Shown here: positions 52,772 through 62,749 of the stretch, piece after piece
Layout: each line of letters begins with the position of its first letter
How positions within the stretch are numbered: position 1 is the stretch's first letter
Origin: an uncultured Bacteroides sp.
GTDB taxonomy: Bacteria > Bacteroidota > Bacteroidia > Bacteroidales > UBA932
Assembly: GCA_945874355.1 (NCBI GenBank)
Contig: CAMCGB010000005.1
Span: 1-64,000, forward strand
Direction: 5' to 3'
Length of the DNA stretch: 64,000 nt
Program-made: the position numbers and the translations under genes
The notes under the pieces: generated by a model
The model's input: only the letters and a program-made list of their open reading frames with translations
What the model was told of the DNA's origin: nothing
Databases searched by the model: none

Positions 52772-53488
52772 ATGCTGAATATCCTTCTACAGAGCGATCT
52801 TTCCGCCCAGGCTGCCCCGGTTGTGCAGCAGGAAATGTCATACAGTCTGCTTGAAATGGCCGCCAAGGGCGGTCCGCTGATGATAGTCCTTCTTCTGCTT
52901 TCCATTCTCGCCATTTTCATCTTCGGCAAGAAGTGGTGGGCCATCCGCCGCGCGGGCAAAATCGACAAGGACTTCATGATGGACATACGCGACTATATCC
53001 ACGAGGGCAAAATCAAGTCTGCAAGGACCCTGTGCTCCAAGTATGACACCCCCGTGGCCCGTATGGTAGAGGCCGGACTTGCAAGAAGCACTAAGAGCCT
53101 GAGCGACGTGCAGACAGCCGTCGAGAATGTCGGCAATGTGGAAGTGGCCCGTCTCGAGAAGGGACTTCCCTACCTTGCCACCATATCCGGAGGCGCCCCT
53201 ATGATAGGCTTCCTCGGAACGGTGCTCGGTATGGTCCAGGCCTTCTTCAATATGTCCAATGCCGGCAACAACATCGACATCACCCTGCTTTCGAGCGGTA
53301 TCTACACGGCGATGATCACCACCGTGGGAGGTTTGATAGTCGGCATCATAGCCTATTTCGGATACAACTACCTTTCTGCCAGGATATCGTCGCTGATCTA
53401 CAGCATGGAGAGCGCCACCATCAAGCTTATGGACGCCCTCAGCGAGCCGGTGGAAAAGAAGGAAAGCGCAGTTAAACCCCAGCAGTAA
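52772..53488 (+). CDS. exbB: ExbB/TolQ-family proton-channel protein (cluster 2)
   Basis: A 238-residue protein with three membrane segments (about 36-54, 130-155 and 175-200) and the family motif GGAPMIGFLGTVLGMVQAF. Unlike the cluster 1 protein it has only a short N-terminal extension. With the next two genes it forms a complete ExbB-ExbD-TonB or Tol-like set. Its TAA overlaps the exbD ATG by one base. Confidence 0.87.
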   Translation: MLNILLQSDLSAQAAPVVQQEMSYSLLEMAAKGGPLMIVLLLLSILAIFIFGKKWWAIRRAGKIDKDFMMDIRDYIHEGKIKSARTLCSKYDTPVARMVEAGLARSTKSLSDVQTAVENVGNVEVARLEKGLPYLATISGGAPMIGFLGTVLGMVQAFFNMSNAGNNIDITLLSSGIYTAMITTVGGLIVGIIAYFGYNYLSARISSLIYSMESATIKLMDALSEPVEKKESAVKPQQ

Positions 53489-53898
53489 TGGCACTCAAGA
53501 GAACTACAAAGGCGGACCCGAACATGTCTATGTCCTCGATGACGGACATAGTCTTCCTGCTGCTCATATTCTTCCTGGTGACTTCGACGCTGGTGAACCC
53601 CAACGCGCTGAAGCTCCTGCTTCCCAAGAGCACGGGGCAGGTGGCTGCCAAGGCCACGGTCAGCGTATCGATAAAGGACTGGGGAGACGGACGCTACAGC
53701 TATCACATCAACGGAGACGAAAGGCCTACCGCCTTCTCGGGAGTTGAAGACGAGCTGGTGGAACTGCTTCAAAGCGAGGAAGACCCGACATTCTCCATCT
53801 ATTCGGACCAGAGCGTCCCCGTAGGAGAGGTTGTCAAGGTTATGAATATAGCCAAGAGGAACCATTACAAAGTGATTCTGGCGACCCAGCCGGAATGA
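53488..53898 (+). CDS. exbD: ExbD/TolR-family protein (cluster 2)
   Basis: A 136-residue protein of normal ExbD length, with one membrane segment (about 15-36) containing the channel Asp in SSMTDIVFLLLIFFLVTS and a periplasmic domain. It overlaps exbB by one base (TAATG) and is followed after 4 bases by the TonB-like gene. Confidence 0.87.
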   Translation: MALKRTTKADPNMSMSSMTDIVFLLLIFFLVTSTLVNPNALKLLLPKSTGQVAAKATVSVSIKDWGDGRYSYHINGDERPTAFSGVEDELVELLQSEEDPTFSIYSDQSVPVGEVVKVMNIAKRNHYKVILATQPE

Positions 53899-53902
53899 GC
53901 AT

Positions 53903-54661
53903 ATGACAGGCAATGAGGACAGAAAGTCAACACTGTGCGGAGTCATACTGACAGTCGCGCTGCACGCTGTGCTTGTTGCTTTCGCTCCTCTTTCGAAACT
54001 GACTTACCTCTACCCTCCCCCGCAGGAGGAGAGTATGGTGATAGAGTTCTCTGAGGACCCTCTCCCGCAGGACCCCCTGACGGACAAGGCGCCGGAAGCG
54101 GCAGAGCCGGATATGCAGGAAGAGGTCAAGCTGGTCCAGAAGAGCGAGTCGGTCTATGAGGCTGAGCGCGAGAACCTTACCGCGCAAAGCAAGAGCGATG
54201 ACTTCGGAGATGTCCCCACTCCGGAGCCGGAGAGAAAAGAGGAGGTGCTGGACCCGAGGGCGTCGTTCCCCGGGATGGCCAAAAAGGACACGAGCCTGAG
54301 CGCGGCGCACGCCGCCGACAAGGCTTCGGACGAATTCAAGGCGGGACAGAGCGCAGGGAACACCGCCAGAGGCAACGCCGACGGCAAGCCCAATGCGCAC
54401 GTACAGGGAAGGAACACGGTGGGCAACATCCCCCGTCCGGTATACCAGGTACAGGAAAGCGGCATAGTCGTTGTAGATATCTGGGTTGACAATTACGGTA
54501 ATGTGAAAAAAGCCGTGCCGGGAGGCGACGGCACAACCGTTATGAACAAGGCACTTCTTGCTGCCGCAAGGAACGCGGCGATGGAGACTCATTTCAATAT
54601 GAGCAAAGACGCACCTGCGATGCAGGAAGGCCGGATAACTTATTATTTTAATCTCAAGTAG
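53903..54661 (+). CDS. tonB: TonB/TolA-like energy transducer (cluster 2)
   Basis: A 252-residue protein with an N-terminal membrane segment (about 11-30), a long Glu/Asp/Lys/Pro-rich periplasmic linker (about 35-165), and a small C-terminal domain (about 178-252) with the GIVVVDIWVDNYGNVKKAVPG pattern of TonB-type domains. Next to exbB and exbD it should link the proton motor to the outer membrane. The linker is strongly acidic rather than the usual Pro-Lys/Pro-Glu pattern. Confidence 0.72.
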   Translation: MTGNEDRKSTLCGVILTVALHAVLVAFAPLSKLTYLYPPPQEESMVIEFSEDPLPQDPLTDKAPEAAEPDMQEEVKLVQKSESVYEAERENLTAQSKSDDFGDVPTPEPERKEEVLDPRASFPGMAKKDTSLSAAHAADKASDEFKAGQSAGNTARGNADGKPNAHVQGRNTVGNIPRPVYQVQESGIVVVDIWVDNYGNVKKAVPGGDGTTVMNKALLAAARNAAMETHFNMSKDAPAMQEGRITYYFNLK

Positions 54662-54663
54662 TG

Positions 54664-55866
54664 ATGGACCAGTTTACAAAAGAAGGTCGTAAACTTAGAC
54701 CAAGAAAAACATCTTCGGCAGTAGCACGCGCCGAGAAAGTGGATTTCAGCAGTGAGAGCGGCCGTAGCGAGTACGGCGAGAGGCCTCACAGAAGCGAAGG
54801 CGGAGAGCATAGAAACTATCACGGCTCTCCCAGACCGGGTTATCAGGGCGGCAGCAGGAACTACCGCAGCTCTGAGGGTGGCCGCAGCCACAATTCGCCC
54901 GACAGGGAGCGCAGTTACCGCCAGAGCGACGGACCGCGCGCATCCAGGAACTCAGCCCCGAGACCGGGCAGGCCCCAGGGAGGAAAACCCTTCCAGAAGG
55001 GAGGCTTCAAGGGTGCCAAGCCTTTCAAGGGCAAGGCTTCAGGACCTAAGTTCGACAAGGCTTCTTCCGAGGGCATCAACCGTATGATTTCCCGCAGGCC
55101 TGTAGTAAACGGAAGCGAGAGCAGCGAGAGCTACGTTTCACCCGTAAAGGACGTGATACGCCTCAACAAGTTCATCGCCAACTCGGGCGTATGCTCCAGA
55201 AGGGAGGCTGATACCCTCATCCAGGCAGGCGTAGTGACCGTGAACGGAGTTGTGGTGACCGAGCTCGGAACCAAGGTCAACATCCACGACGACGATATCC
55301 GCTTCAACGGGGAGAGGCTCAAGGGCGAGGAGAAGGTTTACATCATTATGAACAAGCCCCGCGGCTATGTGACCACAGCCAGCGACCCTCACGCCGAAAA
55401 GACAGTTATTGACCTTATAAAGACCTGTCCTGCAAGGGTTTATCCTGTAGGAAGGCTTGACAAGAGCACTACCGGAGTGCTTCTTCTGACAAACGACGGG
55501 GAGATAGCCGAGAGGCTCACCCATCCTTCATACGACAAGAAGAAGATTTATCAGGTGGCTCTGGACAAGCCCCTCAGCGAGGAGGACTACCGCACCATCC
55601 TGGGCGGAGTGACCCTGAGCGACGGAGAAGTCAAGGCCGACGAACTCGAATACATCGACGAGAACGACAAGCGCAAGCTCGGAATCGAGATCCACTCCGG
55701 CAAGAACCGCATCGTACGCCGCATTTTCGAGTCCCTGGGCTATAATGTCAAGGCTCTCGACAGGGTTTATTTCGCAGGTCTTACGAAAAAGGGACTCAAG
55801 AAGGGTGAGTGGAGATACCTCTCCGAGGGTGAAGTGAACATACTCAAAATCGGAGCATACGTATAA
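54664..55866 (+). CDS. rluB: RluB-like rRNA pseudouridine synthase with long disordered N-terminus
   Basis: A 400-residue protein. Residues from about 25 to 140 are low complexity, rich in Arg, Gly, Ser, Asn and Lys. An S4 RNA-binding domain follows (about 165-215; RLNKFIANSGVCSRREAD), then the RsuA/RluB/E/F catalytic domain with Asp266 in PVGRLDKSTTG. It should modify 23S rRNA; which RluB/E/F position cannot be told. Such extensions are seen in other Bacteroidetes homologues and may aid RNA binding. The start is ATG 54664, directly after the tonB stop (GTG 54661 overlaps it). Confidence 0.8.
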   Translation: MDQFTKEGRKLRPRKTSSAVARAEKVDFSSESGRSEYGERPHRSEGGEHRNYHGSPRPGYQGGSRNYRSSEGGRSHNSPDRERSYRQSDGPRASRNSAPRPGRPQGGKPFQKGGFKGAKPFKGKASGPKFDKASSEGINRMISRRPVVNGSESSESYVSPVKDVIRLNKFIANSGVCSRREADTLIQAGVVTVNGVVVTELGTKVNIHDDDIRFNGERLKGEEKVYIIMNKPRGYVTTASDPHAEKTVIDLIKTCPARVYPVGRLDKSTTGVLLLTNDGEIAERLTHPSYDKKKIYQVALDKPLSEEDYRTILGGVTLSDGEVKADELEYIDENDKRKLGIEIHSGKNRIVRRIFESLGYNVKALDRVYFAGLTKKGLKKGEWRYLSEGEVNILKIGAYV

Positions 55867-56747
55867 TGGCTCACCGCAGCGGTTTTGTAAATATCATAGG
55901 TAATCCCAATGTCGGGAAGTCCACGCTTATGAACGCCCTCGTGGGGGAGAAGCTCTCCATCGTGACGGCCAAGGCGCAGACCACCCGGCATAGGATTATG
56001 GGCATTGTGAACTCGGAAGACTTCCAGATAGTCTATTCCGACACTCCGGGCATCCTGAAGCCGAACTACAGGCTCCAGGAGAACATGATGCGCTTCGTGG
56101 ACGGGGCTATCTCCGACGCGGACGTCATCCTCTATGTGACTGACACAGTGGAGAATGCGGAGAAGAATTCGGAGTATGTGGAAAAGTTCAGGGACCTGGT
56201 GTGCCCGGTGGTGGTCGTGATCAACAAGATAGACATCAGCGACCAGACGAAGGTACAGACTCTTATGCGGCAGTGGCAGGAAAGGCTCCCCAAGGCCAGG
56301 ATTATACCCGCCAGCGCAAAGGAGAGGTTCAACCTCGAGGCGATTCTGCAGACTATAGTGGACCTGCTTCCCGAGTGTCCGCCCTGGTACGACAAGGACA
56401 CTTTCACTGACAAGAATCTCCGCTTTTTCGCATCGGAGATCATAAGGGAGCAGATTCTTCTGAACTACAAGGAAGAAATCCCCTACTGCTGCCAGGTGGA
56501 AATCGAGTCTTTCCGCGAAGGAGCGGAGCGCTACGACATAGGAGCCGTGATATATGTGATGAGGGAGTCCCAGAAGGGCATACTCATAGGCAAGAAGGGA
56601 GCCGCGCTCAAGAAAGTGGGGACTCAGGCAAGACTCGAGATGGAGGATTTCTTCCAGCAGAAAGTCTTCCTGAACCTCTATGTAAAGGTGGATCCGGACT
56701 GGAGGCAGAGCCGCTCGGAGCTCAGAAAGTTCGGGTACGAAGATTAA
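55866..56747 (+). CDS. era: GTPase Era
   Basis: A 293-residue GTPase for 16S rRNA/30S ribosome maturation. G1 GNPNVGKS (residues 12-19), G3 DTPG, G4 NKID, and a C-terminal KH domain (about 200-290, with GILIGKKGAALKKVG). Length is normal. It overlaps the previous stop by one base (TAATG), so it is coupled to rluB. Confidence 0.96.
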   Translation: MAHRSGFVNIIGNPNVGKSTLMNALVGEKLSIVTAKAQTTRHRIMGIVNSEDFQIVYSDTPGILKPNYRLQENMMRFVDGAISDADVILYVTDTVENAEKNSEYVEKFRDLVCPVVVVINKIDISDQTKVQTLMRQWQERLPKARIIPASAKERFNLEAILQTIVDLLPECPPWYDKDTFTDKNLRFFASEIIREQILLNYKEEIPYCCQVEIESFREGAERYDIGAVIYVMRESQKGILIGKKGAALKKVGTQARLEMEDFFQQKVFLNLYVKVDPDWRQSRSELRKFGYED

Positions 56748-56778
56748 CAAATCAGGGAGAAAGACAGGGAGTACGAAT

Positions 56779-59454
56779 ATGGAAGACGAAGAAAGAATCA
56801 TAGCAGAAGAGGAGAGCGAAGAACTCGTCCAGACCGAAGAGACCAAGCGCTTTGACCATATGCTGGAGGCAGACGAGCATCGTTTCAAGCTGTCCGGAAT
56901 GTTCAAGAACTGGTATCTGGATTACGCCTCGTACGTGATTCTGCACAGGGCTGTGCCCCACATTGTGGACGGACTCAAGCCTGTGCAGCGCAGGGTTCTG
57001 CACGCAATGTGGAGAATCGACGACGGCAAATACACCAAGGTTGCCAACATCGTCGGCCAGGCTATGCAGTTCCACCCCCACGGTGACCAGTCCATACTCG
57101 GAGCCCTCGTCCAGCTTGGCCAGAAGGGATTCACTGTGGACTGCCAGGGTAACTGGGGTAACATTCTCACAGGAGACTCGAATGCAGCCCCGCGTTACAT
57201 CGAGGCAAGGCTGAGCAAGTTCGCCAAGGAAGTCCTTTTCGACCCCAAGCTCACCCACTGGATGACTTCATACGACGGCAGGAACCAGGAGCCTACCGAG
57301 CTTCCGGTGCGTTTCCCTCTCCTGCTCGCCCAGGGTACCGAAGGCATAGGCGTGGGGCTTGCGTCAAAGATTCTCCCCCACAACTTTAACGAACTCATCG
57401 ATGCGTCGGTAGCCATACTCGAGGGCAAGGAGTACGAGATTTATCCCGACTTCCCCACCGGCGGCTATGCTGACTGCAGCAAGTATATGTGCGGAAAGAG
57501 GGGCGGCAGCATAAAGGTGAGGGCCAAAATCGAGAAAATCGACCGCAACACCATAGCTATCACTGAGATACCTTACGGCCGCTACACCAAGGACATCATA
57601 GCCTCGATACTCAAGGCAAAGGACAAGGGCAAAATCAAAATCAAGAAAATCGAGGATATGACCACCGACAAGGTCAATATCCTCATCCACCTGCCCAACG
57701 ACGTGTCGCCTGACAAGACCATCGACGCCCTGTATGCGTTCTCGGACTGCGAGTACACAATCGCCCCCAACGCCTGCGTAATCAAGGACAACAAGCCCGC
57801 CTTCCTGAGTGTTAACGACATCCTGGAATACAGCACCTTCCACACCAGGGACCTGCTGCTCGAGCGGCTCAGAATCCGTCTCGGCGAACTTGAGGACAGC
57901 TGGCACTACTCTTCCCTGGAGAAGATTTTCTTCGAGCAGGGAGTCTATAAAATACTCTCCAAGGACCAGAACAGCTGGGAGGAACAGCTCGACGAGATTC
58001 TCTCGAAGCTGAAGGAATGGCAGAGCATGTTCCGCAAGGAAATCGTTATGGACGATGTGCTCAAGCTGGTGGAGAAGCCCGTGAGGAAGATTTCCAAATT
58101 CGACGCCAAGGCCATCGACGAGAAAATTCAGGGCATAGAAAAGGAAATGGTCCAGGTTCAGTCCGACATCAACGGCATCACCGCCTACACCATAGCCTGG
58201 TTCAAGAATCTGAAGAAAGAATGGGGAGCAAACTTCCCCCGCCAGACAGAACTGACCGGATTCGAGACCATTTCTGCCACCAAGGTTGTCAACAACAACG
58301 CCAAACTGCAGGCAAATCTTGCAGAAGGCTTTGTGGGCACCTCCCTCAAGAAGGACGACGGCGGAGAGTATATCTGCGACTGCTCTGACCTCTCGGAAAT
58401 CATAGTGATAGGCAGGGACGGCAAGTACCGCATCACCAAGGTCGAGCCCAAGGCTTTCTTCGGCAAGGACCTCCTGTATGTAAATATCTTCAACAGAGGA
58501 GATTCCAGGACCGTGTATAATGTCATCTACCGCCAGGGCAAGACCTCCATCTACTACGCCAAGCGCTTTAGCGTGACCTCAGTGACAAGGGAAAAGGAGT
58601 ACGACATCACTACAGGCGAGCCGGGCAGCCAGATAGTGTGGTTCTCGGCCAACCACAACGGCGAGGCAGAAACCGTAAAGGTGCAGCTCAGGGCAAAAGC
58701 CAAGCTGAAAAAGACCAGTTTCGAATATGACTTCTCGAATCTGGCCATCAAGAGCAAGACGGCAAGGGGCAATCTTGTGAGCAAAAATGTAATCCAGAAA
58801 ATAAGTCTGCGCAGCAAAGGCATCAGCACCATTGAGGGTAAGGATATATGGTATGACTCTGATATCCAGAAGCTTAACGACGAGGGACACGGACTGTACC
58901 TGGGCAAGTTCGAGGATTCGGACAAGGTGCTCGCCATCTTCAGCAACGGTAGCTATTACACCACGGGCTTCGAGCTGGTGAACCGCTACCAGGGAGATGT
59001 GCTGCGGATCGAAAAGTACGACCCGGACAAGACTTTTACTGTCCTGTATTGGGATCCGGAGTCCAAGAGCCACTACGTGAAGCGCTTCAGTTTCCCCATC
59101 AGCGACAACTCTCCCCAGTGCTTCATTGCCCAGGCCTCAAAGACCTATCTGCTCGGCCTGAGCGACGACCTGCACCCCCAGTATGAAATCAGCTGGAAGA
59201 TTGAGGACAAGACTCCGGAAAGGGTGGATGCCGAAGAGTGGATAGCAAAGAAGGGCATCGGTGCCAAAGGCAAGAAATGCTCTTCGAAGCCTGACGTAGC
59301 TTCAGTGCGTTTCGTGGAGCCTCTTGTAAAAGAAGAGGACTTCCGCCTCGAAGAGAAGGAAGTCCATATGGAAGAAGATGATGATGCTCCTCTGCCTCAG
59401 ATAGATATCGCCGATTCCGATGAGCTGGAATTCGAGGAGCCTACTCTTTTCTAG
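56779..59454 (+). CDS. parC: Topoisomerase IV subunit A (ParC)
   Basis: An 891-residue type IIA topoisomerase subunit. It begins with an acidic tail and the core YASYVILHRAVPHIVDGLKP. Catalytic Tyr140 is in AAPRYIEARL. No GyrA-box (QRRGGKG) is seen in the C-terminal region, which favours ParC over GyrA. In the quinolone-resistance region, the residues corresponding to E. coli ParC Ser80 and Glu84 appear to be Gln and Gly (HPHGDQSILG). The C-terminus is acidic. ParE is not adjacent in this window. The gene closes the plus-strand cluster and faces the transporter gene 4 bases away. Confidence 0.9.
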   Translation: MEDEERIIAEEESEELVQTEETKRFDHMLEADEHRFKLSGMFKNWYLDYASYVILHRAVPHIVDGLKPVQRRVLHAMWRIDDGKYTKVANIVGQAMQFHPHGDQSILGALVQLGQKGFTVDCQGNWGNILTGDSNAAPRYIEARLSKFAKEVLFDPKLTHWMTSYDGRNQEPTELPVRFPLLLAQGTEGIGVGLASKILPHNFNELIDASVAILEGKEYEIYPDFPTGGYADCSKYMCGKRGGSIKVRAKIEKIDRNTIAITEIPYGRYTKDIIASILKAKDKGKIKIKKIEDMTTDKVNILIHLPNDVSPDKTIDALYAFSDCEYTIAPNACVIKDNKPAFLSVNDILEYSTFHTRDLLLERLRIRLGELEDSWHYSSLEKIFFEQGVYKILSKDQNSWEEQLDEILSKLKEWQSMFRKEIVMDDVLKLVEKPVRKISKFDAKAIDEKIQGIEKEMVQVQSDINGITAYTIAWFKNLKKEWGANFPRQTELTGFETISATKVVNNNAKLQANLAEGFVGTSLKKDDGGEYICDCSDLSEIIVIGRDGKYRITKVEPKAFFGKDLLYVNIFNRGDSRTVYNVIYRQGKTSIYYAKRFSVTSVTREKEYDITTGEPGSQIVWFSANHNGEAETVKVQLRAKAKLKKTSFEYDFSNLAIKSKTARGNLVSKNVIQKISLRSKGISTIEGKDIWYDSDIQKLNDEGHGLYLGKFEDSDKVLAIFSNGSYYTTGFELVNRYQGDVLRIEKYDPDKTFTVLYWDPESKSHYVKRFSFPISDNSPQCFIAQASKTYLLGLSDDLHPQYEISWKIEDKTPERVDAEEWIAKKGIGAKGKKCSSKPDVASVRFVEPLVKEEDFRLEEKEVHMEEDDDAPLPQIDIADSDELEFEEPTLF

Positions 59455-59458
59455 ACTG

Positions 59459-61114
59459 CTAAGCCATAGCGATAAGCACCATAACCTGCGCTACCAGCAC
59501 CCTCATGAACATTGACAGAGGGTAAACGGTTGCGTAGTTGAGGGACACATACTTGCTGCCGTAGGCGTTCTGCGCAAAGGCGAGCACAGGAGGGTTGGTC
59601 GTGCCTCCGGCTATGAGTCCGCATATCTGGAAGAAGTTCAGCTTGAAGACCAGTCTCGCAAGAAGGGCGGTTATCAGCACCGGTACTATGGTGATGATGG
59701 CTCCGTAGAGTATCCACCACCATCCGCCTGCGACAAGCGAAGACACGAAGGTCTTTCCGGCACCGAGTCCCACAGCCGCAAGGAAGAAAGAGATTCCGAT
59801 TTCGCGGATCATCATATTGGCACTCAGGGTGGTATAGGTAGTGATATGGGCCCTGGGGCCGAAGCAGCTGAGAAGTATCGCCACGATGAGCGGACCGCCT
59901 GCGAGTCCGAGCTTGATGGGCTGGGGGATGCCGGGGATGGCAATGGGAATACAGCCCAGAATCACACCGAGGGCAATACCGAGGAATATGGGCAGCAGAT
60001 TGGGCTTGTCCAGCGCCGAAGCCTTATTGCCCACAAGGGAGGCTATGGCATCTATGCCGGCTTCGTCACCTACAACCTGCAGGTAATCTCCCACCTGGAC
60101 CCTGAGGTCAGGTGCCGCTACCAGTTCCACTCCGCTTCGCACAACTCTGGTCACTGTCACTGAATACTGTCCCTTGAGAAGCAGGTCGCTGAGCTTCTTT
60201 CCCGTAATGGACGGATTGGTGATGCCGAGTCTTTTGAGCTGGGGTGCCCCCTTGTGGCCTTTGATCCAATCGTTCAGGTGCATAGGCACTTCTGCCCCGA
60301 AGATGATCCTTATTGAATCTACGCTCTTCTGTGTGGTCACTATCAGCACTTTATCTCCCTGCTCAAGGACAGTGTCGTCACTGGGCACGAACTCGTTGCC
60401 ATCCCTCATTATACGGGACACAACCATCTCCTGCTTGAGTTCCTGGGTCAGCACTTCTCCGAGCCTCTTGCCTATGATGGCAGGATTGGACACCTCGCAA
60501 TGCATCCTGCGGGCGGCACTTTCGTTGCTTCCGCTCTGCGCTTCAATCTGGCGGGTCTCCTTCTCGAGGTCCACTTTGAAGGCGGCCTTGAGGACAATCA
60601 GCAGGGCGAGCACTCCCAGCACACCAATAGGATAGGCCACCGCGTAGGCAGAAGCCAGCACAGATGAGTCTGAAGAACTGCCGCCGCTGTCAAGCAGTGT
60701 CTGCTGGGCGGCACCGAGGCCGGGGGTGTTGGTTACCGCTCCTGACATTACACCGACCATAGTCTGCAGGCTCTCGCCGCTGACCAGATGGATGATGAAA
60801 GCCGTAAGGGCGGAAAGGAGTACCAGCAGGACAGAGAGCAGGTTGAGCTTCACGCCTCCGTTTTTGAAGGAGGAGAAGAATCCGGGACCCACCTGGAGGC
60901 CAATTGAATAGACAAAGAGTATAAGACCGAAGTCCTTCATGAAGGAAAGGACCTTGGCGTTGGGCAGATAGCCGAAGTGGCCGAGCACTATGCCCACAAA
61001 CAGAATCCAGGTGGACCCTATGGTGATGCCCTTGAAGTTGAACTTTGCAAGGCAGAGTCCAAGGGTTATCACCACAGCGAAAAGGAGGATTGAATATGCT
61101 GTTCCGCTTACCAT
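59459..61114 (-). CDS. AspT/YidE-like putative transporter
   Basis: A 551-residue membrane protein with two sets of membrane segments (about 5-170 and 370-551) around a cytoplasmic region with two TrkA_C/RCK_C-like domains (about 205-275 and 290-365). This is the layout of the aspartate:alanine exchanger (AspT/YidE/YbjL) family. Substrate unknown. The start (ATG 61114) overlaps the end of the M49-like gene by 7 bases, so the two are probably one operon. Confidence 0.8.
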   Translation of the reverse strand: MVSGTAYSILLFAVVITLGLCLAKFNFKGITIGSTWILFVGIVLGHFGYLPNAKVLSFMKDFGLILFVYSIGLQVGPGFFSSFKNGGVKLNLLSVLLVLLSALTAFIIHLVSGESLQTMVGVMSGAVTNTPGLGAAQQTLLDSGGSSSDSSVLASAYAVAYPIGVLGVLALLIVLKAAFKVDLEKETRQIEAQSGSNESAARRMHCEVSNPAIIGKRLGEVLTQELKQEMVVSRIMRDGNEFVPSDDTVLEQGDKVLIVTTQKSVDSIRIIFGAEVPMHLNDWIKGHKGAPQLKRLGITNPSITGKKLSDLLLKGQYSVTVTRVVRSGVELVAAPDLRVQVGDYLQVVGDEAGIDAIASLVGNKASALDKPNLLPIFLGIALGVILGCIPIAIPGIPQPIKLGLAGGPLIVAILLSCFGPRAHITTYTTLSANMMIREIGISFFLAAVGLGAGKTFVSSLVAGGWWWILYGAIITIVPVLITALLARLVFKLNFFQICGLIAGGTTNPPVLAFAQNAYGSKYVSLNYATVYPLSMFMRVLVAQVMVLIAMA

Positions 61115-62709
61115 ACGAAGTCGAATTTGACATCCACGGGAATTCCCTCAAGCATCATGTTGAAGCAGTCTGCGTGAAGATCCTTGTCGATTTCCGAATA
61201 CTTTGTCACAAATTCAAGGGCAGCAGAGTAATCGCCTCTTCCCTGAAGGGTGAGCACAGTGTTCACAAGCTCTTCGATTCCCTTTCCGAAAGCCTCGTAG
61301 TCAATGTAGTAGCAACCGTCCTGATGGCGGGAGAAAGAGCCTCTTTCCTTAAGGAAGTTGTAGCATATGATGTTGGCAGTGCCTACCATCTTCTCGACTC
61401 CGAAGCGTGCTGAACGCAGCATTGCGGTAAGGAAGGTGGCATAACTGTCCTCGCGGGTTACGATTTCGTTGGTCTCGAACTTGCTGATTACGTCAGAAGC
61501 GAGATAAACGCCGAGCGAAAGGGCCTTAGTCTCTTCGAGCACAGACGCAAGATTGTCGAGTGCAAGGGTCAGGTCCCTGCCGTCGATGGTCTTCTTGACT
61601 CCCAAACCATGGGCTACCTCCCTGAAGGCCACATTCCAGAAAAAAGCCTTGTCGTTTACGTGGTCGCGGTCAGCGTCGCTGATTATCAGGTCAGCGGTAG
61701 GAATGAGGATACCATTGAACTTGGATGTGATGACATTCTGCATAAGGATGCAGCGGGTACCCTTCTCGGCCTGTACCTTGGTGTCGAAAGGCAGGCTGAT
61801 GGCTATGTCCTTGATTCCGCAGTTTGCGGCTCCGGCGTAGTACAGTGCGTCGCACACATAGATGGTGGATTCGCTTCCGGGATTGAAGGTCTTCAGCGAG
61901 TCGTCGCAGGGAAGGTCCTTCTGGAACTGGGGCATCATTGCGCTGAACTTCCTGAGCTGCTCGGTGCGGCTGAGGTTCTTGAGCACGACGTAGGCGCTGT
62001 ATGACCTCTTGATGCCGTGCAGGTTGTCGTCGTCGCTCTCATTGGGGCCTATCACCAGGTCCATCTTGCTGTCGTCCATCTCCAGCCACTTGATGGCGCT
62101 CTGCTCGTAAGAATCGGTCTTCAGGCCTTCAATCTTCGCAAGCAGATACTCCCTCACGCTGGGCACGATGGTAAGGTCGGCCGCAGCCCTGAGGTAATCG
62201 CAGATCTTGTCGATATTTTCTTTATACTCATCGTGATACCAAACAGTCTCGAGCTCTCCTTCGGCGTTTCTTTTGACCAGAGTGTAAGGGCTGTACTTGT
62301 AGGGGTCGTCAAAAGCGTTCCACTCCTGCTCGGTCATGTCTGAAGGATAGAAAAGCATTCCGGCAGGCTTGTCGGAGAAGCCGGGCAGGAAGCTCACACC
62401 GCTGATTCTGTCCCAGGGGCCGTAATTGATCATGGCATACTCACGCAGGTTCTCATCCTCTATGCTTTCAAGGAATTGCCTGTTTCCGAATACCTGCTTC
62501 CAATATATATTGTCGGCCTCCATAGCAGCGAACCTATACAGGTTGAGCACTTCCTTGCCATAAATTGAGATGGCGTCCGTATAGCTGCTGTTTTCAGGGC
62601 CTATTTCTACGGTAGCATACTTGGCGAAATTGCCTTCAGTCTTTTTGGACTCGCTGCAGGCTGCGCAGAACAACGCAACAATAGCCAGCGTGATGATCTG
62701 TTTTTTCAT
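61108..62709 (-). CDS. M49-like (dipeptidyl-peptidase III-related) lipoprotein with altered zinc motif
   Basis: A 533-residue protein with a lipoprotein signal (lipobox FCAAC). It resembles the Bacteroidetes branch of zinc peptidase family M49. In that branch the zinc site is HExxH followed by an EExKAD motif. Here the first motif reads REVAHGLG, so the first His is Arg363, with Glu364 and His367 kept. The second reads EETKAL (Glu392/393 kept, Asp lost). The AGG codon is clear in the sequence. Loss of a zinc ligand suggests an inactive or altered protein. A minus-strand promoter lies 40 bases upstream, and the AspT-like gene follows with a 7-base overlap. Confidence 0.65.
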   Translation of the reverse strand: MKKQIITLAIVALFCAACSESKKTEGNFAKYATVEIGPENSSYTDAISIYGKEVLNLYRFAAMEADNIYWKQVFGNRQFLESIEDENLREYAMINYGPWDRISGVSFLPGFSDKPAGMLFYPSDMTEQEWNAFDDPYKYSPYTLVKRNAEGELETVWYHDEYKENIDKICDYLRAAADLTIVPSVREYLLAKIEGLKTDSYEQSAIKWLEMDDSKMDLVIGPNESDDDNLHGIKRSYSAYVVLKNLSRTEQLRKFSAMMPQFQKDLPCDDSLKTFNPGSESTIYVCDALYYAGAANCGIKDIAISLPFDTKVQAEKGTRCILMQNVITSKFNGILIPTADLIISDADRDHVNDKAFFWNVAFREVAHGLGVKKTIDGRDLTLALDNLASVLEETKALSLGVYLASDVISKFETNEIVTREDSYATFLTAMLRSARFGVEKMVGTANIICYNFLKERGSFSRHQDGCYYIDYEAFGKGIEELVNTVLTLQGRGDYSAALEFVTKYSEIDKDLHADCFNMMLEGIPVDVKFDFVW

Positions 62710-62749
62710 GATACTTTTGAAAAATTTTTATTAACTCCGTTTTCGACGG

